Below, in pieces: positions 1-7,426 of a DNA stretch of 64,000 nt. Source of the DNA: an uncultured Mediterraneibacter sp. (GTDB taxonomy: Bacteria > Bacillota > Clostridia > Lachnospirales > Lachnospiraceae); assembly GCA_934309345.1 (NCBI GenBank), contig CAKRDD010000009.1:1-64000 (forward strand), written 5' to 3'. The position numbers and the translations under genes are program-made. The notes beneath the pieces are model-generated. The model was given only the letters and a program-made list of their open reading frames with translations, ran no database searches and had not been told where the DNA came from. Every line of letters begins with the position of its first letter. The first letter of the stretch is position 1.

Positions 1-1
1 G

Positions 2-127
2 CCTCGTAAAGAATTAAATCAAACCTTTGAATTAACTGCAGAAAAATCCGGAGAATATTATATCTGTCTTTTAGGTGTAAGCTCAGATCCTATATCTTTA
101 AAGGAAGGAAAAATAGTTATTAAATAG
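2..127 (+). CDS. C-terminal end of an unrecognised protein (partial)
   Basis: An open frame enters from the left edge and runs 41 codons to a TAG stop at 125-127. The visible tail ends in a short stretch of alternating hydrophobic and polar residues that could be beta strand, after a Gly-Glu-Tyr-Tyr-Ile segment. It lies 74 bases upstream of the ABC-transporter cassette on the same strand, so it may belong to the same cargo operon. No family is recognised from this fragment. The reading frame is clear, the function is unknown. Confidence 0.5.
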   Translation, partial: PRKELNQTFELTAEKSGEYYICLLGVSSDPISLKEGKIVIK

Positions 128-201
128 TAAAAAACGGTTTAGAATAGAAGACTTTAAAAATATTTACGTATTTAATGTTAGTAGTTCAGGAGGCGTAAAA
201 A

Positions 202-1056
202 ATGTTTTTGAAAGTGACAGCTTCACAGGTTAAATTCATGCTACGACAGAAGAATGCTCGGATTGTATTTTACATTCTTCTGGTAATGATTTTGACTAAT
301 TTTATCTCTAATGTTTTAATGTTCCAGGGAATGGATGTTATAAATATGTATCATCCTATGAAACTGCTTCTTTTAAGCTGGAATAGAAGTATTATTGGTG
401 CTGATCTGCTGTTTGGATTTTTGCAATTATATCCTTTGTTAGTGATATGCCCTGCTGGCTTTTCAATGGCAAAAGAACAACAGACAGGACAGCATATTAT
501 TCTGGCTGCACGTATGGGAAATAAGTTATATTATTTTAGTAAAATGACAGCAGCATATATTGTCACATTTCTTGTTTTTTCTTTACCATTTATGATTGAA
601 ATTGGATTGAATTGTTTAGCATTTCCTTTAAATGCACAAGGAGATTTAAGCAATTGGAGTTACTACGATCCATCCTATAAGGCAAGTGTGGAAAATTATT
701 TGTTCAGCAAGATATTTCTATGTTCTCCATATATTAGTGCTATGCTGGGAACCATTCTGTTAGGTCTTTTTTCCGGACTCCTCGCTGCGTTTACAGTAGC
801 CGTATCGTCAGTCTTTCGGTTTCGGTATAGAGTATTCCTCTTTCTTCCGGTGTTTCTTTTGTTGAATGTAACAGAAATTGTGTCGACAATCTTGTTTAAC
901 AAAGGAATAGCTTTCCGATTGTCATGGTACAACTATTTCACATTATTTAATGATGAGCCAAAAAATATTATATATTTTTTGTTGTCTATATCAATTCTTG
1001 TTGCTTTGACCTTTTTGGGGATATCTATAGGAGGAAGAAAAGATTGTATACAATAA
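202..1056 (+). CDS. ABC-2 type transporter permease subunit
   Basis: A 284-residue integral membrane protein with about six hydrophobic segments (roughly residues 21-41, 68-88, 110-138, 180-208, 211-232 and 255-277). This is the layout of ABC-2 type permeases of small bacterial exporters. It starts at ATG 202 with an AGGAGG site eight bases upstream. It overlaps the next membrane protein gene, which is followed by an ATPase gene, so the three probably form one exporter with two different permeases and one ATPase. Such sets often export or give immunity to peptides; no substrate can be assigned here. Permease identity is inferred from topology and neighbours rather than from a recognised sequence motif. 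Confidence 0.7.
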   Translation: MFLKVTASQVKFMLRQKNARIVFYILLVMILTNFISNVLMFQGMDVINMYHPMKLLLLSWNRSIIGADLLFGFLQLYPLLVICPAGFSMAKEQQTGQHIILAARMGNKLYYFSKMTAAYIVTFLVFSLPFMIEIGLNCLAFPLNAQGDLSNWSYYDPSYKASVENYLFSKIFLCSPYISAMLGTILLGLFSGLLAAFTVAVSSVFRFRYRVFLFLPVFLLLNVTEIVSTILFNKGIAFRLSWYNYFTLFNDEPKNIIYFLLSISILVALTFLGISIGGRKDCIQ

Positions 1057-1874
1057 GAAACAAAATTATTCCAGTACTTATAGCTGGAATTTCGAGTGGA
1101 GGAATTCTTTCATTTGTCTTCATCAATCCATATGATGGAAGAATATTAGTATCTGAAGCAATACTTCAATTGAGTGGTTCATCTGGAGCGTTCCCGCTTA
1201 CGCCAGCATTTAAAGATCTAATATCCTTCACCATAAGAATGCTTCCGGATTATATGTTTGAACTATATATAGGAATAGAATTATATCGTCATTTTTGTAC
1301 AGCAAGTGTTTATGTCTTTTCACGGACACCGAATCGATCACGTTGGTACATAAGAGAAGTGCTTGAAGTAGCAGTAGCAGTTTTTGGGTATCAGATTATA
1401 AAAATATTTGCAGCTATGAGTGTGACCTTTTTACGCTACCAGATAGAACCAGACCATTTCGGGTTCTTCTTACTGGTATTTCACATTATTGTTTACTCCT
1501 TATGGGTTTTTACTGTTTCATTACTCATTAATCTTATATCAATTAAATACGGAAGTAATAATGCATTTATATGGATTGTTGGTATACAAATTTTTATGAC
1601 TGCCTTATTGGAATTGGTACAAATATTTGAATCAAATTTAACTCTTACTAAAATCTTCCTCAATGTAAATCCAATAGCACATCTAGTTGTTGGATGGCAT
1701 ACAGGAACCATAAAAGAATTGAAAAATTCGCTAGAAGTAACATATATTAGATTAGATTTTAAAGTTACACTTGTTACAATGCTGGCAATCAGTATTTTTT
1801 CAGTAATTGTCGGAATGTATCTCGTGAGTCAGCATGAATTTTTAATTTTAAATGCAAACGAGGAAGGAGATTAA
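1044..1874 (+). CDS. Second ABC-2 type permease subunit
   Basis: A 276-residue membrane protein with several hydrophobic segments (about residues 10-28, 108-128, 143-168, 175-200 and 245-265). The best start is TTG 1044, preceded by AGGAGG at 1029-1034, which makes it overlap the preceding permease gene by 13 bases. That overlap suggests translational coupling and a heteromeric permease. The gene ends one base before the ATPase start at 1876. Family placement rests on topology and operon position. The sequence is AT-rich like the rest of the element and unlike the housekeeping genes further right. Confidence 0.65.
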   Translation: MYTIRNKIIPVLIAGISSGGILSFVFINPYDGRILVSEAILQLSGSSGAFPLTPAFKDLISFTIRMLPDYMFELYIGIELYRHFCTASVYVFSRTPNRSRWYIREVLEVAVAVFGYQIIKIFAAMSVTFLRYQIEPDHFGFFLLVFHIIVYSLWVFTVSLLINLISIKYGSNNAFIWIVGIQIFMTALLELVQIFESNLTLTKIFLNVNPIAHLVVGWHTGTIKELKNSLEVTYIRLDFKVTLVTMLAISIFSVIVGMYLVSQHEFLILNANEEGD

Positions 1875-1875
1875 G

Positions 1876-2511
1876 ATGGAATTAAGAGCAGAAAATATCA
1901 GTAAAATAATTCACAAGAAAACAATTCTTTCAAATGTTAATTTAGAGTTACATAACGGCACAGTTTACGGTTTTGTTGGTGCAAATGGTTCTGGAAAAAC
2001 GATGCTTTTTCGTGCATTGTCAGGATTAATGTCCGTGACATCCGGAAGAATTACTTGGAATGGAAAAGTATTACATCGTGATTTTTCAGTCCTTCCAAGT
2101 TTGGGGATTCTATTAGAAAATGTAAGACTATATTCAAACATGACAGGTATGGATAATTTAAGATATCTTGCAAGTATAAATCGTAAAATTGGTGATGATG
2201 AAATTCGATATGCATTAAAAAGAGTAGGACTTAATCCTGATGATCGTAGAATCTATCAGAAATATTCTCTTGGAATGAAGCAGCGGATTGCTATCGCACA
2301 GGCAGTTATGGAAAAACCGGATGTAATAATGTTAGATGAACCAACAAATTCATTGGATGAGGCTGGTGTAGAAGCAATCCGTCGGCTAATCACGGAAGAA
2401 AAGAAACGTGGTGCGGTAATACTTCTTGCAAGTCATAACCAGGAAGATATCCGAATTCTTGCAGATTGTATTTATAGAATTGATAAAGGAAAATTGTTTG
2501 TAGTGAGGTGA
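1876..2511 (+). CDS. ABC transporter ATP-binding protein
   Basis: A 211-residue nucleotide-binding subunit that should power the two permeases encoded just upstream. Walker A is GANGSGKT (about residues 35-42), the ABC signature is YSLGMKQR, and Walker B is VIMLDEPTNSLD with the catalytic Glu, followed by a His switch (ASHN). ATG 1876 is chosen over an earlier in-frame ATG because AGGAAGGAGA lies just upstream and the earlier start would lie inside the permease gene. It resembles ATPases of peptide or antibiotic efflux exporters. The substrate is unknown. Confidence 0.9.
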   Translation: MELRAENISKIIHKKTILSNVNLELHNGTVYGFVGANGSGKTMLFRALSGLMSVTSGRITWNGKVLHRDFSVLPSLGILLENVRLYSNMTGMDNLRYLASINRKIGDDEIRYALKRVGLNPDDRRIYQKYSLGMKQRIAIAQAVMEKPDVIMLDEPTNSLDEAGVEAIRRLITEEKKRGAVILLASHNQEDIRILADCIYRIDKGKLFVVR

Positions 2512-2518
2512 GAGGAGC

Positions 2519-3187
2519 ATGAAAAAGCGTATTTTAATCGTAATTACAATATTAGTCCTCATTGCTGCATGTATTTTAGGTATAGTTAAGCGCCAGACTT
2601 ATACGGATATAACGAGAGAAATAAATTATATGAATAAACTCCAAGTTGCAGAAATTCCAGGAGATCTTGCAGTAGAAGTGTGTGAGGATATGAAAAAAAA
2701 TCTGCCAAAACTTCCAATCATATTAAAAGTTAGATTCATTAATGATGTAGAATTTCTTTTTGGAACAAGCCGCCAAAAAATATGTGTTCAGAAAGTATAT
2801 GCCGGAGATGGAATTGAGCCAGGAGATGAGTTTTATATATCGGCTGGATGGAGTATCATCGTAGAAGAAGATTTGAAAACAGCGGAATTGGGATTTGTTA
2901 ATACACCTAAATTAAACTGCGATTATCTGGTTTTTATATCGGAGAAAATAGATGCATTAGACAAGACAGTTTCTGTGTATAAAATATGTGATCAATATCC
3001 TATTATACCCTTATTTTGTTATGAAAATACCTCAAATATAGTTTTACCGGTTAGTGAAGAAAATACTTATGTTCCATATAGTAAAGTGAAAAATAATGAA
3101 TTCTTCACAACATCTGAAGCAGGATTAAAGGCATGGAGTGAATTAAAAAATGAGATGATACATATTTATCCATATCATGATAAATAA
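2519..3187 (+). CDS. Membrane-anchored extracytoplasmic protein of unknown function
   Basis: A 222-residue protein with a charged N-terminus (MKKR) and one hydrophobic segment (about residues 5-23) that should act as an uncleaved anchor or signal peptide; there is no lipobox Cys. The rest is polar, with beta-rich spacing, and is expected to lie outside the membrane. It starts seven bases after the ABC ATPase gene with a GAGAGGAG site, so it is the last gene of the cassette and could be an accessory or substrate-sensing component. I do not recognise the family. Confidence 0.6.
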   Translation: MKKRILIVITILVLIAACILGIVKRQTYTDITREINYMNKLQVAEIPGDLAVEVCEDMKKNLPKLPIILKVRFINDVEFLFGTSRQKICVQKVYAGDGIEPGDEFYISAGWSIIVEEDLKTAELGFVNTPKLNCDYLVFISEKIDALDKTVSVYKICDQYPIIPLFCYENTSNIVLPVSEENTYVPYSKVKNNEFFTTSEAGLKAWSELKNEMIHIYPYHDK

Positions 3188-3279
3188 AAAGTGAAAAGCA
3201 AACTTGTTCATGTTATAATTAATTCAAAGAAAAATGGCAGAAATAACTTTGCTAAACTTGATAAAATAGCGAACAATGA

Positions 3280-3444
3280 GGCAGTACACTAGCAGGAGGG
3301 CAGAAACAAGAATATTTGAAGAATAGTATTTCTACACAATCAAATAATCAAGAGGCAGAAGAAACAATAGAAAATTATAATCGTTATATTGAAGAAGTTC
3401 AATCAGAGGTAGTTAAACAAGAGCAATATGAAATATTTGAATGA
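3280..3444 (+). pseudogene. Remnant of a polar coiled-coil-like coding sequence
   Basis: A stop-to-stop frame of 54 codons with no plausible start. It is rich in Glu, Gln, Asn and Lys with heptad-like spacing and ends at TGA 3442-3444. It lies directly before the 3' end of a group II intron, so it may be exon debris from the gene that was disrupted. No family is identified, and it could be chance in AT-rich DNA. Confidence 0.3.
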
Positions 3445-3520
3445 TCAATATCGTGTCAACATGAAAGACTTTCACGTACGGTTCCGTAAGAAGTTTGAGG
3501 TGAAAATTTTCTTACCTACT
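3445..3520 (+). mobile_element. Degraded 3' end of a group II intron (domains V and VI)
   Basis: The segment around 3461-3484 (ATGAAAGACTTTCACGTACGGTTC) matches the 3' half of a bacterial group II intron domain V. It is followed by a hairpin with GTAAGAA (3486-3492) pairing TTCTTAC (3509-3515), the position and form of domain VI, and then CTACT, a usual 3' intron end. The 5' strand of domain V is imperfect and the AGC triad cannot be placed cleanly, so the intron is expected to be inactive. No 5' intron half is seen upstream. Confidence 0.6.
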
Positions 3521-3891
3521 TGATTGAGAGGTTGGCTAATCAACTAATGCTTAGCCTCCTACTCGATTGCCATGAACTGCCAGAGAGGATACGAAAGGGG
3601 CATGATACCCCATTCCCAGTCAGAAGAGTGGAAATTCCAAAACCAGACGGAGAAATGTGAAAGTTAGGAATTCCTACCGTCATAGACTGCATCATCCAAT
3701 AGGCAATATTACAACAGTCGATGCCGATTTATGAGCTGAAGTTCACGAATGGAAGTTTTGAATACCGTCCTGGACGGAGCCCAAAAGACGCAGTTCAGAA
3801 GATAAAGGAATACGCAGAACAGGAATATACAAATACAAAAACGGAAGAAGAGCAGAATAAAGAAAAAAGAGAGGAGGTTATAAAGGAGTGA
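3521..3891 (+). pseudogene. Group II intron reverse transcriptase/maturase fragment
   Basis: One frame encodes VRRVEIPKPDGEM, then KLGIPTVIDCIIQ, then LKFTNGSFEYRPGRSPKDA and IKEYAEQEY. These are the conserved N-terminal blocks (RT0 to RT2/3) of intron-encoded LtrA-type proteins. Two in-frame stops break it: TGA 3658-3660 and TAG 3700-3702. After the EQEY block the frame leaves the RT family and ends with a Glu/Lys-rich tail at TGA 3889-3891, so the downstream RT, maturase and endonuclease parts have been deleted. It starts right after an intron 3' end, which is the wrong order for one intact intron; two decayed copies or a rearrangement are likely. Confidence 0.75.
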
Positions 3892-3892
3892 T

Positions 3893-4159
3893 ATGAATAA
3901 TAATAAGATTCAAAAAATTTTCCACTATATAATAGTTCTTTTGCTCGTGATTCTTTGGTCTATTATGATGTTCTTTCCTGAGCACATAGATACTATGAAT
4001 TTTAAAATATTTTTTTCTATTTCACTTGCTTGTGCCATGATTTACTCTTTCTGTAGAAAGAAATACTTTTCTATGCAAACATATTGTAAAACAGAAAAAT
4101 TTGTTTTTACTTTTTTAATAATACTGCTTTTTTTAAGGTTTATGTTTTGGAAAAATTAA
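3893..4159 (+). CDS. Small membrane protein of unknown function
   Basis: An 88-residue protein with three hydrophobic stretches (about residues 11-27, 38-54 and 69-85) and basic loops. An AAAGGAG site (3881-3887) ends six bases before ATG 3893, and the site overlaps the end of the decayed reverse-transcriptase frame. Two hairpin-plus-T-run terminators follow. AT-rich base use fits the surrounding element. No family recognised; it may be a leftover cargo gene. Confidence 0.5.
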   Translation: MNNNKIQKIFHYIIVLLLVILWSIMMFFPEHIDTMNFKIFFSISLACAMIYSFCRKKYFSMQTYCKTEKFVFTFLIILLFLRFMFWKN

Positions 4160-4187
4160 GTTATAGAAATAGTTCTGTCTATAGTTG

Positions 4188-4219
4188 AAGCGGCTATCCT
4201 TTGGGATAGCCGCTTTTTT
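4188..4219 (+). terminator. Rho-independent terminator
   Basis: Perfect 12-base arms AAGCGGCTATCC and GGATAGCCGCTT enclose a 4-base loop and run into a T tract. It ends transcription after the small membrane protein gene. Confidence 0.9.
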
Positions 4220-4250
4220 CGTAAAAAATCATTTATCATTACTTTTGTTC

Positions 4251-4285
4251 AGCCTATGAGAAAAATTCTCATGGGCTTTTTTATT
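4251..4285 (+). terminator. Second rho-independent terminator
   Basis: AGCC-ATGAGAA pairs with TTCTCAT-GGGCT, followed by six T residues. It stands in tandem with the terminator at 4188 and insulates the recombination module from upstream transcription. Confidence 0.8.
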
Positions 4286-4598
4286 TTGAACTCATCACTT
4301 GACATTGTGGCAAATATTTGACTGCCTTCTCATATCTTTTGGAATGTTAGTTATACTATATTTCCAATAATATAAAAAGGAAAAAACGATAATTGCGGAA
4401 GAATTTTCCGTATCATAATATTTCAGTTTTGTATTCCTTTTTGATTTCAGCATCTATAAATTCAATAGACAAATATTTATTGAGAAAAATAAAAAAATTT
4501 GTATTTTACTTAACATTTACCTAGTTCTATACGGGAGATATAGAGAAGGGGGTGTAAGACGAGACCAAGAAATTTTAATTGGAGGGAGGTGAACTCTT
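4286..4598 (+). other. AT-rich leader before the recombination module
   Basis: This stretch has no credible gene. It has a TTGACA hexamer at 4299-4304, a TATACT at 4352-4357, a TTGGAA/TTCCAA inverted pair around 4339-4370, and a purine-rich tract (GAGAAGGGGGTG) near 4543. It probably holds the promoter and operator region for the Orf7-like sigma gene, but no well-spaced -35/-10 pair is seen. Confidence 0.35.
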
Positions 4599-5042
4599 AT
4601 GGGACAACCTTCTTCTAAGAAGAATAAAACGACTATTCGCCATCAATTTGATAGATTCTGTCAAAAAATATTACATGATGAAAAAGTAGATTATATCAGA
4701 GAACAGGAATATCTTAAACAACATGAAATTACATTTGATGAAATTCCAGAAAAAGAGTTGGATAAAGTGCATGTCTTAGATGAATACGATGTGGAATATG
4801 ATCATTTTCAAGTGCTTGGGTATGACATTGCGGTAAAAGATATATTGCTTGCAGAGGCCCTGAAAGAACTTTCAGACAGAAAAAGAAATGTTATTTTACT
4901 TTCCTATTTTATGGAGATGAGCGATTCTGATATTGCAAAAGAAATGCAGCTTGTTCGTGAAACCATTTATCTACATAGAAAAGGATCAATAAAAATTTTA
5001 AAGAAGATTATAGAGGAAATAAAAAAGGATGAAGAAAATTAA
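4599..5042 (+). CDS. Sigma-70-like regulatory factor, Tn916 Orf7 type
   Basis: A 147-residue protein whose C-terminal half (about 85-140) reads as a sigma region 4-type helix-turn-helix: ALKELSDRKRNVILLSYF, then SDSDIAKEM, then RETIYLHRKGSIKILKK. The N-terminal half is charged and lacks a recognisable region 2. In Tn916-family elements the factor at this position promotes transcription of the conjugation genes. ATG 4599 has a strong GGAGGGAGGTG site. It overlaps the next gene by 14 bases, which implies coupled translation. Confidence 0.8.
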   Translation: MGQPSSKKNKTTIRHQFDRFCQKILHDEKVDYIREQEYLKQHEITFDEIPEKELDKVHVLDEYDVEYDHFQVLGYDIAVKDILLAEALKELSDRKRNVILLSYFMEMSDSDIAKEMQLVRETIYLHRKGSIKILKKIIEEIKKDEEN

Positions 5043-5316
5043 TTTTAGACGAGAAGAAACGTTGCCATCATATTCTGTTATACAGGCAGCAACAGAAGGG
5101 GATGTTGCTGCAATCAATCTTATATTAAAGCATTATGAAAGATACATTCTAAAATTATCTACTAGAATGTTATATGACAAAACTGGGCATTTATGTTATG
5201 AAGTGGATGAAGCATTACGTCGGAGATTAGAAACTAAGTTGATTACAAAAACACTAGCTTTTAAGTTGGATTCTGATTGGAAGAGTGATACAGAAAATAA
5301 AAAGAAAAGAGGATGA
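5029..5316 (+). CDS. Helix-turn-helix-like regulator, Tn916 Orf8 type
   Basis: A 95-residue protein. The block PSYSVIQAATEGDVAAINLILKHYERYI (about 14-41) matches the small HTH proteins that follow the Orf7 sigma factor in Tn916/Tn1549 elements; they resemble a sigma region 2 fragment. The CDEVDE-like acidic end seen in longer relatives is replaced by a Lys-rich tail. Its start lies within the Orf7-like gene, so the two are probably co-translated and may act together as a split sigma factor. That last point is inference from their arrangement. Confidence 0.75.
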   Translation: MKKINFRREETLPSYSVIQAATEGDVAAINLILKHYERYILKLSTRMLYDKTGHLCYEVDEALRRRLETKLITKTLAFKLDSDWKSDTENKKKRG

Positions 5317-5320
5317 GAAT

Positions 5321-5515
5321 ATGGAATATGAGTACAATGATAAAAGGCGATTTGTCAAATACAAAACCGCAGCAAAGCGTTATGATGTGTGTCTGCCAAC
5401 TTTAGAAAAATGGGCAAAAGAAGCAGGTGCAATTTGTAAAATTGGACGAGCAGTTCTTGTAGATTGTCAGGCTTTGGACAAATACATAGAAGCATTTAGG
5501 TTACCACCAGAATAA
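5321..5515 (+). CDS. xis: Excisionase-type DNA-binding protein (Xis)
   Basis: A 64-residue protein with an excisionase/MerR-like winged helix: FVKYKTAAKRYDVCLPTLEKWAKEAGAICKIGRAVLVDCQALDKYI. Such proteins bind near the ends of the element and direct the integrase toward excision. ATG 5321 is preferred because AAAGAGGATGAG lies just upstream; an earlier in-frame ATG would sit inside the preceding gene. It lies upstream of the integrase gene with one small gene between, as in several Tn1549-like elements. Confidence 0.8.
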   Translation: MEYEYNDKRRFVKYKTAAKRYDVCLPTLEKWAKEAGAICKIGRAVLVDCQALDKYIEAFRLPPE

Positions 5516-5569
5516 GAAGACAGAAGATTAACTTTCAATACACAATGAGTATAAAAATACAATAAAAAC

Positions 5570-5599
5570 TTGACGTTTTGTATTACGAGAAAGTATAAT
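5570..5599 (+). promoter_or_regulatory. Sigma-A promoter for the integrase unit
   Basis: TTGACG (5570-5575) and TATAAT (5594-5599) are 18 bases apart and lie just upstream of the small DNA-binding protein gene. The match is strong, so the integrase may be transcribed independently of the upstream regulators. Confidence 0.75.
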
Positions 5600-5628
5600 A
5601 ATGGTAGATGAAAGAAAGGAGTATGCCT

Positions 5629-5799
5629 ATGAAAAAGATAGGACGCCCTAAACTAGATGTGACAAAAAATAAAGTAGTTACACTTAGAATGTCTGGCGAG
5701 GAATACAAAAGACTTAGGGATTATTCTGAAGATCATCAACAAACAATAACAGATACCATTAAAGAAGGAGTTTTCTTATTGTATATGACTTATGATTGA
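5629..5799 (+). CDS. Small ribbon-helix-helix-like DNA-binding protein
   Basis: A 56-residue basic protein: MKKIGRPK, then VVTLRMSGEEYKRLRDYS, then a helix with QQTITDTIKEGV. The short strand followed by two helices is typical of CopG/MetJ-type regulators. ATG 5629 is chosen over 5608 and 5623 because the AAAGGAG at 5615-5621 is spaced seven bases from it. It probably represses its own promoter or helps the integrase. The family assignment is by pattern only. Confidence 0.6.
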   Translation: MKKIGRPKLDVTKNKVVTLRMSGEEYKRLRDYSEDHQQTITDTIKEGVFLLYMTYD

Positions 5800-5840
5800 A
5801 AGGTGAGGTTCTCTTCTTTCTGAAAAGGAAGGAGCAGACA

Positions 5841-7079
5841 ATGGCAAATTCAAGAAAAGACAGTAAGGGACGAGTATTACGAACAGGAGAAGCAGTTCGA
5901 AGCAATGGCTTGTATCAGTACAGTTACACTGATCCATATGGAAAGCGAAGATATATATATGCGAAAACGTTGGTGAAACTTCGACAGAAAGAAGATGAGC
6001 TAATAAGAGATCGGTTGGATGGAATTCATAGTTATATAGCGAGAGATTTAAGTTTGAATGACTTGTTTGATAAGTATATGAATACGAGAAAAGATTTAAG
6101 TAAAACAACTTATGCAGGCTATATGTATCAGTACAACACCCATGTGCGATCGTCATTTGGAAAACGTAATATTACTACTATTAAGTATTCAGATGTTTTA
6201 CAGTTTTACAAGTCCTTAATGGAAAAAAAAGAATTGAGTTATGGAACAATTGAACATTTGCAAAGAGAATTACATCCAGCATTCGAGATGGCAGTTCGAG
6301 ATTGTCTCATTAGAACAAATCCAACATCCCAAATTTTAGGACAGCTAAAGCAACAGACAAAGGTGAAAAGAAACATAAGAAAGGCACTCACACCAGAACA
6401 GCAAAAAGCATTCTTACAATTTATGGATGGACATCCAGTATATGATCACTGGAAACCACTTTTTACCTTTATGATTGGAACCGGAGTCAGAGTGGGAGAA
6501 TTAAGTGGACTGAGATGGGAAGATGTGGATCTGAAAAATGGATACATTACAATTGATCATGCGATGATTTACTTTGCAGGAAAAATGAATCCAACGGAAC
6601 AAAGAACTTATATATCTAAGCCAAAGACAGAAGCTGGTATTCGTAAGATTCCTATTGTACCAGAAGTACGTAAGGCACTTGATGAAGTGAAACAGTATCA
6701 GTATGAAAATGGTATTTTCTGTAGAACAGAGATTGATGGTTATACAAATTTTATCTTTCTAAATCGTTTTGGAAATGTTTATCTTCAACAAACATTAGAC
6801 AGAACATTGGCAAGGATTATAGATGCCTATAATGACATGGAATTGCATGATGCAGCAAAGAAAAAACGCAATGCAGTTCTTTTGCCACATTTTACATGTC
6901 ATGTCTTAAGACACACCTTTTGTGCGAGACTATGTGAACATGAGACGAATTTAAAAATAATTCAATCGATCATGGGGCATATTGATATAGGTACTACAAT
7001 GAACATTTATGCAGAGGTTTCTGAGGAAAGAAAGAAGGAATCAATGGATAGTTTAGCTGACAAGCTAATGTTATTCTAA
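5841..7079 (+). CDS. int: Tyrosine recombinase, Tn916-family integrase
   Basis: A 412-residue integrase that cuts and joins the element at its attachment sites. An N-terminal arm-binding domain (about 1-60, RYIYAKTLVKLRQKEDEL) is followed by a SAM-like core-binding domain (about 70-165). The catalytic domain shows the first Arg in GTGVRVGELSGLRW, the HxxR box in HVLRHTFCARL, a GH in IMGHIDIGTTM and the nucleophilic Tyr in MNIYAEV. All catalytic residues are present, so the enzyme looks functional. Start ATG 5841 has AAGGAAGGAG upstream. It is the last gene of the element, next to the presumed right end. Confidence 0.93.
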   Translation: MANSRKDSKGRVLRTGEAVRSNGLYQYSYTDPYGKRRYIYAKTLVKLRQKEDELIRDRLDGIHSYIARDLSLNDLFDKYMNTRKDLSKTTYAGYMYQYNTHVRSSFGKRNITTIKYSDVLQFYKSLMEKKELSYGTIEHLQRELHPAFEMAVRDCLIRTNPTSQILGQLKQQTKVKRNIRKALTPEQQKAFLQFMDGHPVYDHWKPLFTFMIGTGVRVGELSGLRWEDVDLKNGYITIDHAMIYFAGKMNPTEQRTYISKPKTEAGIRKIPIVPEVRKALDEVKQYQYENGIFCRTEIDGYTNFIFLNRFGNVYLQQTLDRTLARIIDAYNDMELHDAAKKKRNAVLLPHFTCHVLRHTFCARLCEHETNLKIIQSIMGHIDIGTTMNIYAEVSEERKKESMDSLADKLMLF

Positions 7080-7113
7080 AAACAACATAATAATGGAACT
7101 ATAAACATATATA

Positions 7114-7153
7114 CCAAGGTTCAGAAGAAAGAAGGTAGTGATGAAAACCTTGG
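7114..7153. repeat. Inverted repeat after the integrase gene
   Basis: CCAAGGTT (7114-7121) and AACCTTGG (7146-7153) are perfect 8-base arms with 24 bases between. A second small hairpin (AAGAGTC/GACTCTT, 7189-7209) follows. They may act as a weak terminator or as recombination-protein sites at the element end; there is no T run. Confidence 0.45.
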
Positions 7154-7269
7154 AAGAATTACTATACAAATTATATAGAGGTGCATAGAAGAGTCTTTTA
7201 GGGACTCTTGTACATCAAATATTAATGGTACACCAAAATTTACAACAAATTGATTCGGAATAATTGACA

Positions 7270-7338
7270 ATAATTTGTGTGAACGAAATAATTTGCATTG
7301 TTACCACTTAAAAAATCAGTTTGATTAGTGATAATTTG
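7270..7338. repeat. Three direct repeats ATAATTTG near the element end
   Basis: ATAATTTG occurs at 7270-7277, 7288-7295 and 7331-7338, with a partial copy (AATAATTG) at 7258. The first two are 18 bases apart. Short direct repeats close to the end are how arm-type binding sites of Tn916-like integrases look. The region 7080-7426 has no gene; it should contain the right end of the element and the sigma gene promoter. Confidence 0.4.
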
Positions 7339-7426
7339 TTTTCTTTTACCTTAGTGTCCAAGCATGGGCGGACTTTGGAGACGTAGAAAAACATATTCAG
7401 GACTGAAGATAGAAAGGATTACTAGA

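Larger units (their letters stand above)
1..7360 (+). mobile_element. Right-hand part of a Tn916/Tn1549-type integrative conjugative element
   Basis: The 4599-7079 block has the order Orf7-like sigma factor, Orf8-like protein, excisionase, small DNA-binding protein and tyrosine integrase, which is the regulation and recombination end of Tn916-family elements. Upstream cargo (ABC transporter genes, group II intron debris) is visibly AT-richer than the chromosomal genes from about 7400 onward. Conjugation genes would lie left of the window and are not seen. The right boundary is inferred to fall between the integrase stop (7079) and the sigma factor gene (7427); 7360 is an estimate, because the left end and its target duplication are outside the window. 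Confidence 0.75.
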
